Positions 53,517 through 64,000 of a DNA stretch of 64,000 bases are shown here, one piece after another. Position 1 is the stretch's first letter. Each line of letters starts with the position of its first letter. The DNA lies in NCBI GenBank assembly GCA_030737835.1, contig CM060847.1:11236704-11300703 (forward strand). Direction: 5' to 3'. The notes under the pieces are model-generated. The model did no database searches. It saw nothing but the letters and a program-made list of their open reading frames with translations, and had not been told where the DNA came from. A program made the translations under genes and the position numbers. The stretch is from Acorus gramineus. Taxonomy: Eukaryota; Streptophyta; Magnoliopsida; Acorales; Acoraceae.

Positions 53517-56228
53517 TTAGGTTGATCAAAACCTGTCAGTTAAGTTAATCAGTCAAACACTTAAAACACAAAATTATTTGAGTTTTTTTGAAATTTTGTT
53601 ATTTTCTCTAAAAAATAATAATCAACTCTTCCAAAAATGATAGGATTATGTGTTCTTTAATTTTATCATTGGTTCAAAATCAATTTAAATCACCAAATTA
53701 GTATTTAAAATTTTTTGTCATTAAATAAGAATTCTTTTAAACATCTTTTCAAATCTGACTGTCTCCTCAGTTATATTATAGGAGACTACTAAATTTCTCA
53801 ATAGATTTTCAAACCTTAAAAGGGCCACCAAAAGTCTAAACAACAACCTATAATAAGTAAAAGTCCCCAAATAATATATTATGTCATGACCAACACCATA
53901 AGGTGGGAATGATCATATCATGGCCAAATGAGGTAAGTAAATAATCTGTCAAATTGAATTAACCTAACCTCTTTATTTTATTTTTAATAATTTTCCCTTC
54001 CATGTAGTCACATTTTGATGCCACATTATTCAAATCCTAGTGAGGTGGTCAAATTCCTTTAGCGTGGTTATGCTATTCCATGTTCTTATTCCATGGTCTT
54101 TCCAATTCCATAGAATAATTTTTTTTATTATTTTATTTTTAAATAAAGATTGGTCAATGCCCTCACAAGTACTTCAAACAAGGTTGTTGTTGCCTTGTTG
54201 GGCATGATCATTTTGGCTTGTCTTTCCTTTTCCAAACCTCCCATCTCATCCCAAGCATTGCTTTTTCAAGCACTCCATATTTTTCTCTCCATCATCCACT
54301 CATCAAATGAAGATTTAGTTATCCATATATTGACATCAATTGTCAAATTTGATTTGGTTGTTAATCAACCAGATTCTTTTGTAGCTCCCAGTGAGAAGCA
54401 ACACTATGAGCTGTATGGGGATCACTTATAATATGTCATTGAAATGATTGGAATGCTCTAATTTAGATTTTATCCACTAGGTGGGCTCTTATGGAAATTG
54501 GTATCCTCAGATTTTTTTGTTAGAAATATATCAATTTAAGCATTACATTTTATATCGATCAAATTATTATCTAACTTGTTTTTCCACATAAATCCTCCCT
54601 AGAAAAACCTATTTGCTAGGGGCACCCATCTTTTTTTTAAAAAAAAGAAAACACCTATTTGCAAGTTTTGTGTCATGGATAGCATTGCTTGTGATATTTA
54701 GACTTTGTCTGCTTGCAGCCTCTTGTGCAATATCCATATTATTTGATTTGATCAAGTGTATTAAACAGATACTTCACAAAAATAAATTATGCACAATAAT
54801 AAATTATAAATTAGATTATTCATATAATAAAATGGGTTTGCAAGTGATGTTATATATAAGGATTTCAGATAACAATGTCAATTTGTTTTTTTTTTTGTCA
54901 TATGGTTTGTTAATAATTTTTATAGATCTGTGATTTTTTTAGAAAGTTGTTCATTTTGAAATTATTTTTGTTCACATTTAACTTTAATATTTTGATATGA
55001 CATGATCGCTCCGATCTGACCTTAGTGTTACTTGTACAAACAAATTAACTTTATAATAATTCAATGACAAGATGTTTCAAGCAGCATTATAGCATCATTA
55101 TATTCATACTTACACAAATGCCACACCTTCCAACTATCAAGGTGTCCCTTTTTCTCCATATTTTTTGTATTGTGTATTGTGTCATGTTGGTGATGGCAGA
55201 AGGATCCCATTTAACACCACAATCATCCAAAATGATGTAACAGTTCCCATGATGAGTTACAGTGGACAAGCTTTTCTCATCAATGATTTTATAGGTAATG
55301 TCATGCTCACTGTTTTCACCCTTTTTGGATTTATGACAACAGTGTGTTGTGTGTTGAAGAATGTGACAATAATATTTGAATTGGACATGCATAAGAGCAT
55401 CTTTGGCCCACCCAAACTCTATAGAACCATCTCTATTTGATTTTACACATGATTTGACAACACATGGATCACAAGAGCCCTCTAATCAATATTTCAATAT
55501 GGGCTTTCACATTCGATCTTCTCCATTAAAACACAATTTGAACCCTGATTCAGATGGAAGTTGGATTGAGAAGTCAGATTACTCAGGTTTAACTCGAACC
55601 AAATGTTGTTTAGTTCTGAACTAAACTTTTAATATGTAATTAAGATGAAATCAAATAGATCAATCTATTTTATCCTATAAACTATAAAACTTTTTCATAA
55701 ACACTGGTCCTCCATAATCTTTTCTAAGCTATCATCTTCTTCTTTTCTTCTCTCCACTATTTCCATATTTGAGACACCCTTTTTTTTTTCTTCTATTGCA
55801 GAGTTTGGATTATTTAAAGTGACCCCATTTTAAAAATTAAAACGCAAACTCAAACTAAATCAAATAGAAACTTAATTCGAATCCAGATCAAACCATACCA
55901 ATTGGGTTCGAGTTAACCTCCTCCAATTGGTTCGAGTTAACCTCCTCCAATTTGAGAGTCAAGTTGTATTGTATTTTATAGTCATCTGACAATCGTATTC
56001 ATTGACAACACACCCACAAAAAAATACATAGATAAACAGGCAAAGATGTATATATAATTCAAGTCCTCCTATCTCCTTTCTTTATAATGTTTATACATGC
56101 AAGACTTCAAAAACTCACATTAACTTCACCCAAAAAAACATCACACAAAACAAAGATACAAAAGAAGATAAACAAAAACAAAAACACAACCCAATCAAAT
56201 TCAAAGCCCACTAGTGTTCAATTACCTC
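53517..56228. other. Gene-free stretch downstream of the MYB gene
   Basis: Several open frames (for example 54150-54431 plus and 55087-55392 minus) show no recognisable domain and no supporting splice context. The last part is presumably the MYB 3' UTR and downstream region. Confidence 0.4.
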
Positions 56229-57197
56229 TCAAAACCCAAGCTCATGAAGCATCCTCACTTCCCAAGACTCATCCATGCTCCACAACCCACCACCACCACT
56301 ACCACTACCACTACCACTACCACCACCACCAACCAAACCATTCTCCGCCGCCATCTGATCCGAACCACCACCACTCAAGTCCAATCCACAACTCTCATCG
56401 AAACCCCTGAAACTCATATCATAGAAACCACTGCAAGGGCTCGCTGGAAACTCCGGCGACATCTTTGGCGGCTGCACGAACTCCGGTCCGACTCCGGACT
56501 CCTGTCGGAAAGCCTCTGAAGTTGGTTGAATTTGATGATCTTCTGATCCGATAGCCATCGGAAGAGGAGGAGGAGGAGGAGGAAGAGTTAGAGGAGGATC
56601 CGAAGGTCCCATCTTTTGAAGGAGCCTCGGCATCCAAAAACACCGGACAGCTTCGACGAACGACTTGCTATTGGCGTCGACCTTCAGCTGTCTCGCCTGC
56701 TTCTGCACGCGCGTCCTCCAGTAGTTCTTGATCTCGTTGTCTGTCCTCCCCGGCAGGTGCTGGGCGATCCTCGACCACCTGGCACAGGACGTATAGGATC
56801 CAATCAAGTTTGGTCAGTCTGTGACAATCTCACATGTTTAACATACTGACCTGTTCCCCCACTTGGAGTGGAGTTCGAGTATCAGAATCTGCTCCTCGGG
56901 GGACAGGTTCCCGCGCTTGACGTCGGGTTTCAGGTAGTTCAACCACCTAAGTCTGCAACTCTTCCCACTTCGCTTCAATCCTGAAAATATTTTTAATTGA
57001 ATAAGGGATTGTGATTGAATTGAATTGATGAATAAGTGATTGAATTGATTACCTGAACATCTTGCGAGGAGATTCCAACGGCCTTCGCCATGGCATGCAA
57101 TGTAGTGGATGAGGAGAGTGTCTTCTTCAAGAGTCCATGGACCTCTCCTGAGTTCCATGTCTTCTTCATAGGTGTCATTAGAGCCTCTCTTAGACAT
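56229..57197 (-). CDS. R2R3-MYB transcription factor, subgroup-20-like, complete
   Basis: Three exons: 57197-57053, 56980-56851 and 56778-56229, giving 274 residues. Intron positions within R2 and R3 are the usual plant ones. R2 has Trp at residues 21, 41 and 61 ([20 protein letters not shown], then [20 protein letters not shown]). R3 has Leu74 at the first Trp position, then Trp93 and Trp112 ([20 protein letters not shown]). The sequence after R3, [14 protein letters not shown] and then [10 protein letters not shown], resembles the MYB2/62/78/108/112/116 group, associated with stress, phosphate and hormone responses; the exact member is not assigned. The C-terminal part has a proline run and a Gly/Ser repeat near the end, encoded by ccaccaccac- and accactacc-type simple repeats at about 56280-56335. 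The frame stays open throughout. Confidence 0.93.
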
Positions 57198-57211
57198 GGC
57201 TTTTTGGTTCC

Positions 57212-57235
57212 TTCTTCTTCTTCTTCTTCTTCACC
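57212..57235 (-). repeat. (GAA)n in the MYB 5' UTR
   Basis: A TTC/GAA run just upstream of the start codon on the minus strand. Confidence 0.8.
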
Positions 57236-57346
57236 TAGAAAAGAATTCAAATGCAGATGAGACTTTTTTATTTGATTTTGATGATGGCATGGACCGAAAG
57301 TTTGTGAACAGAAAGGGTTGAAACGTAACTTAAGAGAGAGACCAGG

Positions 57347-57353
57347 ATATATA
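57347..57353 (-). promoter_or_regulatory. Probable TATA box of the MYB gene
   Basis: On the minus strand gtctatatatcc lies about 150 bp upstream of the start codon, a normal distance if the 5' UTR is about 120 bp. Confidence 0.5.
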
Positions 57354-57359
57354 GACACC

Positions 57360-59168
57360 CCCTGCACTGTTTGTGCTTATAGGTTGCCTATTCTATAGCA
57401 TAGGTTAAAAGGTTTTTCAAATTTTTTTTTTTTTTAAAGTTAGAATGCATTCTATAAAGTAATGTAAATCTTTTCACTTTTGACTTAGGGTTGTAATCTG
57501 GTAATAAAAAACTTGATGAGTAAGGGAACACGTCATTCAATGGTAAAAATATCAGTTGTCATTTTTTCATTGGTCGGGGTCAAACATTTTGTTATTAAAT
57601 ATTTATCATTTAACTTATGCTCTTTCAATGTACAAAGTAAATGAAACATCATTTGTAGGAAAAATGTTAGAACAGTTATTCTTGTAATCGCTTTTACAGT
57701 ATTTTAATGTGCTTTGATTTTTTTAAAAAAAATTTTGTATTACTACATGGATTTAGAAAAAATAAATATATACTTAAATGAATGGTATGTATTGTTTTGT
57801 ATTTTTTTCAATCTAATATATACTGGCCTATTGAGCAACTCATGAATTAAACTAAATAAGATGACATCAAAATGAACTCTTTTGCATTGAAAAATAAATT
57901 TATAAATCAAACTAAACTATCTATGAATCTAGTTGAATAACTATTATATCAAACAGAAATGGATATTGCATTGAACCACACTCAAATCATGTAAATTTAA
58001 ATTGAATTGAATCATTCATGAGCTATCTCACCCTCAAATAATGATTTATGTGTATATCACTTGAGGAGGGCTGAGTAACATGATGGATTCAATTTTTACT
58101 GTAACCTAACCCTTTATGAAAAAAAAATATATATATATTAAATAAATAAATAATAAAAATAAAAATGGTTTATTGGGGAATGAGTCATTTCAAAAGAAAC
58201 CCTCATGGGAATTCATTATCCACAGGATGAAACGTGTTTGACTGAACAAAAAAGAAAAAACTTTCATTAAAATAAGGCATGCATATTAGGAGCCTATGCT
58301 ACATATTTTGTTCATACATTGTAGAGTTTGCCTAATCTAAAAGAAAAAAAATTCATTAAAATAATTCATCCTCAGTTAGAAACCTATGTTACATATTTTA
58401 TATCTTTATACATAGTAGGGTGTGCCTAATCCAGCTGAATATTTTTTGGCTGCTGGGATTTTAAAAACATCTGCTTTGTTTGTCCTCCATTTTCCCAAAA
58501 AAAGGTGGTTGTCATGAATCCCAAAACACACACATAAGGAATTCTATTATGTGTAATATATTTATTACTTTGTTTCATGCAATCAAGTGTTTCTAACAAA
58601 GAGAATTCTGGGTTTCATGAAACATTGCAATATATATATAGTCTTCCCACTCATCACGCTGTGGTGGTAGTCAGTGCTTCTAAATTTGACTCTCAGGAAC
58701 TGTTTGTCACCAGTTGTCTCAAAATATAAAACATATATATAATATGATACTGTTGTGTAGAATTTAGAGGAGGTGAGGTGGTGGGCTATCAAAGAGTTTT
58801 CCTCTCAGCTACAGTATTTTGAAAAGCTGTTTGGATGTGGAGATAAGATCACATTCATGTCCATATATATGGGCATGTAACTGTCATGATATTTCATCTT
58901 GATTTTCTTATTTTAATTTCTAATATATCTTAGGAAGGCTTTAAGCTGAGCCATTGCTGTCGTCACTATTACACAAGTATACTTGTCTAATTATAAAGTA
59001 TATTATTTCAAAAAAAAATGAAATATATACTCAAATGAATTAAATGTTTATATTAATTTTTATTTTGCTCATAAATGAGTACTTATTGACATTGTAAAAT
59101 ATGTATAGTATTAGAGATTAAATTTAAGTAATGAGTTAGATGACATTGTGTATGCAAAAGCATCTAAA
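57360..59168. other. Upstream region of the MYB gene, gene-free
   Basis: AT-rich. A short imperfect direct repeat around aaaattcattaaaataa-type sequence occurs near 58260 and 58350. No supported ORF. Confidence 0.4.
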
Positions 59169-59402
59169 GTAGTGTTTAGTAGCGGGATTGCAAAACTAAT
59201 TTTCTACAAACACTTGAATTAAAATTGCTTCTGCAAGAAGCTGCCCTCCCCCAACTTTCTTTAATCACAGCTTTTTAGCATTATTTGTCTAAATTTTTTT
59301 TTTATATAAGAAGCTGTAGTTGCAAAACTATTTAACTGTACGATTGCAGAAGCAGTTTTTCACAAATGTAAAAGTTGACCAATCGTGCAACCAAACACTG
59401 CC
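59169..59402. mobile_element. hAT-like MITE, family shared with 17078-17306
   Basis: The left end gtagtgtttagtagcgggat faces a right end whose reverse complement is ggcagtgtttggttgcacga. Shares gcaaaactaattttct with the 17-kb copy. Confidence 0.65.
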
Positions 59403-60024
59403 TAAGTGTATCATCAACCTAAATCTCAAAATTTAGATAATTGTGTCATTTTAATGAAAGTCATTCTTTGACAGCCCTGCTCTGAATAGTAGCAGCAGTA
59501 GATTTTGCAGTCAGATTTCTTTTAAACCTCAATTGAAGCATTTATTTTTCTGTTGCCATTACATGAGAACAAAACTCCAAATTTACCATAGTTATTCAGC
59601 TTCAATTGAAATTTTAATATGAGCACAAGTCATATGGTATAATTAAGAAAAATAATTTCTATTTATCTAATCTTCAAAAAAATGAAGTCTATACCATCCA
59701 AAAGCAAGTGAGCAGATTAGTAATCGATCACAAGTATGATTCTTAATTATTATGGCTAGTTCAATGGAAATATAATGACATGTTGTGATATTTACAATAT
59801 CTTTTCAGTTGATTAGTTTATGCAATTTAATTAAAACACTGATATATGTTTCCCTACGCGACATGATTTTTGGTGGCATTTAATATTTTTTTTACACAGG
59901 CTTTGTACATATGTGCAATCCCAATTTCACGGGGAAGGTAAATATTTTGTTAAATGAAACATATAATTTTTATTTTCTTTATATAAGTTGTTATATACAA
60001 TACATTAGTATATATTTTATTTTA

Positions 60025-60461
60025 GGAAAAAATCCATATAACCCTATGTACTCTTTCTGATATCCATATGACCCCCTATAATCTCAATATATCCATATAA
60101 CCCCCTGTAAACATACCATAAATGCAAATAAACCCCCATGGTAAAAAAAAAATTAACAAAATTGAAATCTTTTGGACATATTGCGTTATCTAAACCATGG
60201 TTAACAAATATATATTCTTTTAACCCTTGCAAAACGGTCAATACTTAAAAAAAACCCTTATATTTCTAATTTTACACTCTTTTAGGTGATTTTTTTAAAG
60301 TATTGACTGCTTTCAGAGAGTTAAAATAATACATATTTGTTAACCATGGTTTAGATAATGCAATATGTTCGAAATATTCCAATTCTATTAAAAAAAAAAT
60401 TAACCGCGGGGGGTTATTTGCATTTATGGTGTGTTTACAAGGGGTTATATGGATTTTTTCC
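60025..60461. mobile_element. Fold-back MITE, arms about 190 bp, perfect 9-bp target duplication
   Basis: It opens ggaaaaaatccatataaccc and closes with ggggttatatggattttttcc. Pairing continues through catattgcgttatctaaacc and its counterpart on the right. The 9 bases tttatttta flank it at 60016-60024 and 60462-60470. The left arm carries an extra tandem block of about 60 bp (repeat of atccatataaccccc). Confidence 0.85.
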
Positions 60462-60816
60462 TTTATTTTATTTATAAAAAATACGTGTTCAGTTACATGA
60501 AGTAAATATAAAAAATCAAGTTATGTGAAAACCATTAGTGGTTGGAGGGGCTGAACCTGAAATGTCAAAATGTGATTAAATAATTTGGAGAACAAAAGCA
60601 ATTGTTTTTATTGGTGGGGCTGGTAGCTACGGACAATTAATGATGACCAAGACATATGAAAATATCAACTAAGTAAACAAATTATATATAAAAGATTTCC
60701 ATTCTCACTAATGATAAATATTGTAAGATTATTAGAATAACCTATCATTGTTAACTTTAATTGACAAGGACAACAAGGAAAAATAATCAATAGTCCATGC
60801 GCATAACAAAAAGAGT

Positions 60817-60981
60817 TTTGTTACACTTAGTCATTTTTACAATTCTAAATGCAGTCTTCTATATCTCATTATCCCCTTTCACACACTGTATCAAGATATA
60901 TACTTTGTTGAAATTTTTTTAAGTTTTCTATAAATAATATCATTCAATTTATTAAAATATATACTTCATATTTTATTAAAA

Positions 60982-61017
<36 letters not shown>

Positions 61018-61083
61018 GATTTAAAAAAAAATTAAAACATACGTGGTCTGCATTTTAAACTGTAAAATAGGCTATGTAACATT
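60817..61083. mobile_element. Probable relative of the 5095-5314 MITE
   Basis: The left end tgttacacttagtcatttt, followed by aaatgcag, faces a right end whose complement reads tgttacatagcctatttta and then aaatgcag. A (GT)n(AT)n tract lies inside. Confidence 0.5.
60982..61018. repeat. (GT)n(AT)n microsatellite
   Basis: About ten GT units followed by about eight AT units. Confidence 0.9.
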
Positions 61084-64000
61084 TTCTAACAAAAAAAAAC
61101 AAAAAATTGAAGTTAAAATTCTGAAAGGATTTCACATTAGAATAAATCTTAAGTGACTCACATAAAAATGATCCAGCATAAAAATGTTTATGTATACAAT
61201 CATCTAACTTTCATAAAAAATGAGATGATTCCTAACAACTTACGATTAAACAACCACGGGAGTCCCTCCGATAATAATAATACTAATAATAAAAAAAAAA
61301 CTAACTTATGATTAAAATTAAATCCTCACTAACCCAATATAACAAATTTATTAATAGGATCATCTCTCCACCTTTTAAATATGATAGAGCACATATCCTT
61401 GTATAAAATGTATGTTCTTGTATTATTATGATTGTGAAGATCATGAAAGTCCAAACCCAAGATACCATTTTATCTGTGTCGCCTTAAATTTTTTTCCTCC
61501 ACAGAGAAGAAGATCAACAGAGGAAGTTTAATTTATGCAGACCACAAGTAAACCATCCAAAAAAAAGAAAAAGAAAAGTCTCTGAGAATCACTTGAATGT
61601 AACATCAATTGCAGTGACTATATAAACGACGATTAAACGATGACGATATGTTGATGACGCCAAATGAATATGCGAACATGACGAATGATCAATCGAACTT
61701 TCTTTCAAATTCATATATTGAAGTGTTAGCATATATATGTTGAAGTGGGGACACCAATATAATATTCTTTTTGTTTTGTATGTGCTGTGCGTGGCAATAT
61801 TTCACAGTTTCATAAACTTTGATTAATTAGTAGGTATAATCAGTTACGTATCCACACATGCTGCAAATTAAAGACAAGTTTAGAAGTAACTTCTATGCAG
61901 ACATGAGAGAAATGTTTTAAGTGGTTCTCGATCAATTTCAATATCAAAACTTTTAATGGTCAATTTTTAAGTACTCAATCAACCTAAAATATGTGTAAAA
62001 GTGTGCTTTGTGATAACTAGTTATGATATGTTTTAACTTTGGGTGAGCACGTTTAGTTAGGTTTAATTACTAATATAGATTTTAGGTGAGTGTTTAATTA
62101 TCAGCAATCTTATTTGGTTTTACACGACAAAAATTTCATTTTCGTTATACATTTTCCTTTCAGTTTCTTGTATGTAAAAGCACACCCTAAGTATAAGAAA
62201 TTTGTAATATTTCTCACAAAAAAGTTATAAATTAAATGAAACTCAGACGATGCTCCATTTTGCTTGATCAAGGCTCAATCTAATTAGAATTAGGTATCAT
62301 GATGCATGTATATATGCTTTCAGTGATTTCATATATACTCCTGCCATGCATGGAAGAACAGTAGGCTAGGCTACTTGTTTGGAGAACTGAAACAGCCACT
62401 ATATTACTTAAGTTTACTATATATATATGATTTCCAAACATTCATATATCAAGGTAAGAAAATGTAACTACTACATATGGGTTGTATATAGAGCTAGATT
62501 CAGAATTTCAGAAACCTCAAGACCTCTTGCAGTGTGAAATGGTAGGTCAATTGGGGTGGGATTAGTTCAAAGGAAGTCAAGGTTCACTTATTGCCAATAA
62601 TGCAGCAATCTTGTCATGGATAAGGAATCAGATATGACAAGAACAATGAGAGGTGGTGGATTATTATTGGCTGGAATCTGATACAGCATTGTTTGTTGAC
62701 TGCTGATTTTGACATTTCCTCCTTCAGAGATTCTCCAAGTACTGGACTTCTTTGTTGCTTAAAATCAGGCCCTACTTGAAAAGATAACAATACAAATCCC
62801 AATATTGTCTCTGGTTGGTGAGAATAAACTTACTCTTGACCAGGATTTCTATCTATTTTTATTATAAAAAAAATTCATGGAAAGACCTTATTAATTGTGT
62901 AGGGCCTCACCTTGTCCCATTCAAGATAAAGTGAAGGAAATATATAATTTCCTCGAACTTTCTCAAAAGTTTCTCAATGAGATACTGTTGTGTACAGTGA
63001 AAGTCAACAGTAACAAATATGAAATCAAAGAAAAATACAAATCAGATGAGAGATACAGATGTACATGATTTAGTGTAAGCCTACATTTATGAGATGGAAT
63101 CTAAGATAAGATTCAAACCTTACAAGAGGCTCACAAAACTCACATAAAATTTTCCTTATTCCTTTCAACGTCTCTTTTTAGATCTCTACTTAAAACACAA
63201 ATCTTTACTTGTCACGAGTCAGACTGAGTTGAGTTTGAACTAGTTTGACATCGGACTGGTGTTTAACTTTTTAAATGATATGATTCTAAATGATTAGAGC
63301 CCCAGAGTTATCAAAGGAAATTAATTATATAATTAGATGAAAATCAGATGGAACAGAAAAAAAAAAAAATGAAACTATTAAAGTGATAAATAGGGACACT
63401 GATGATTTATATTTCATCCCACACATTGAATTTTAAATTGAACGAAACCAACCCTCAAACCCTAACCCAACAAATTAAGCTCAAGTTTACTTAGGATTGA
63501 ACCCAACGAAATCTCAACCCAAACCCGTCCTAAAGTTAGGTTATTAGACCAAATTATATCACACCCCCATACAATTCACATGTACAAAAATGTCTTCATG
63601 ACATGTTTACCAATCTCCAATTGGAAATCCAAACATGTTTAGAAGTTGTTTTTAATACACTTATTGTAATTTTTTTTTATGGGATAAATACTCTACTTAT
63701 TGTTGAACAGTGGCATATTTGGTCTCCTCTGCCTAGACCCATCCTATGGAAATTGAGGATTCTAGGTGGGTAATCATGCATCATTGTTTGCAGTTTTATG
63801 TATTATTGAAAAATTTATTGAAGACAGATGGGTGTGTGTGACTGTCTTTAAACATTATCTAGACAAATGGGATGATTTTATTTTCCGCAAATCCCGTGGA
63901 CTTGACAAAATTAACTCATCCATTTTATTTTTATTGCTCTAAATGGAGATTTCAAACAATGGGCTTGACATGTTGTGTATAAACAGAGGTTGAGAAATCA
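61084..64000. other. Gene-free stretch at the right edge
   Basis: AT-rich, with no ORF carrying a recognisable domain, no tRNA-like cloverleaf and no clear repeat. It may be distal upstream DNA of a gene beyond the window. Confidence 0.4.

Noticed and set aside
55087..55392. 101-codon minus-strand ORF, considered as a transposase remnant
   Set aside because: A few Cys/His residues but no domain pattern I can name; isolated, with no flanking inverted repeats.
62614..62802. Minus-strand ORF, considered as a possible exon
   Set aside because: No conserved motif and no convincing splice partners nearby.

Overview
This window is nuclear DNA from a flowering plant. Four things point there: AT-rich intergenic sequence, many short GT-AG introns, plant-specific transcription-factor families (a BEE-type bHLH and an R2R3-MYB), and a dense load of plant transposable elements. 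The species cannot be fixed from the sequence. All gene models below were spliced by eye; in every case exon phases and conserved protein motifs agree across the junctions.

Layout. (1) 507-4925, minus: the N-terminal multispanning half of a ZnT5/MTP12-type zinc transporter gene that runs off the left edge; a LINE tail sits in its first intron. (2) 5.0-10 kb: gene-free and full of MITEs, a large fold-back element with a Tourist-like element nested in it, and a LINE tail. (3) 10555-13187, minus: a complete six-exon BEE-type bHLH gene whose last exon is bracketed by two 279-bp direct repeats. (4) 13.6-19.6 kb: repeats, including a poly(A)-tailed retroposon carrying an LTR-like segment. (5) 19672-25707, minus: a complete 11-exon cytosolic tryptophanyl-tRNA synthetase gene. 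(6) 26-29.2 kb: hAT-like and fold-back MITEs. (7) 29865-36991, plus: an intron-containing SRP54 copy with a lost start codon, an 8-nt and a 2-nt deletion, read here as a duplicated pseudogene. (8) 38113-42805, minus: a complete eight-exon alpha/beta hydrolase gene with a tandem-repeat array in its first intron. (9) 43-56 kb: no convincing gene; SINE, MITEs, very long fold-back elements, tandem duplications. (10) 56229-57197, minus: a complete three-exon subgroup-20-like R2R3-MYB gene. (11) 57.4-64 kb: gene-free, with more MITEs.

The genes are unrelated housekeeping and regulatory loci; nothing suggests a gene cluster or shared pathway. No novel multi-gene system was found. The most notable signals are the decayed SRP54 copy, the near-identical repeats around the bHLH terminal exon, and several fold-back elements with 9-bp target duplications whose arms could form very long hairpins.
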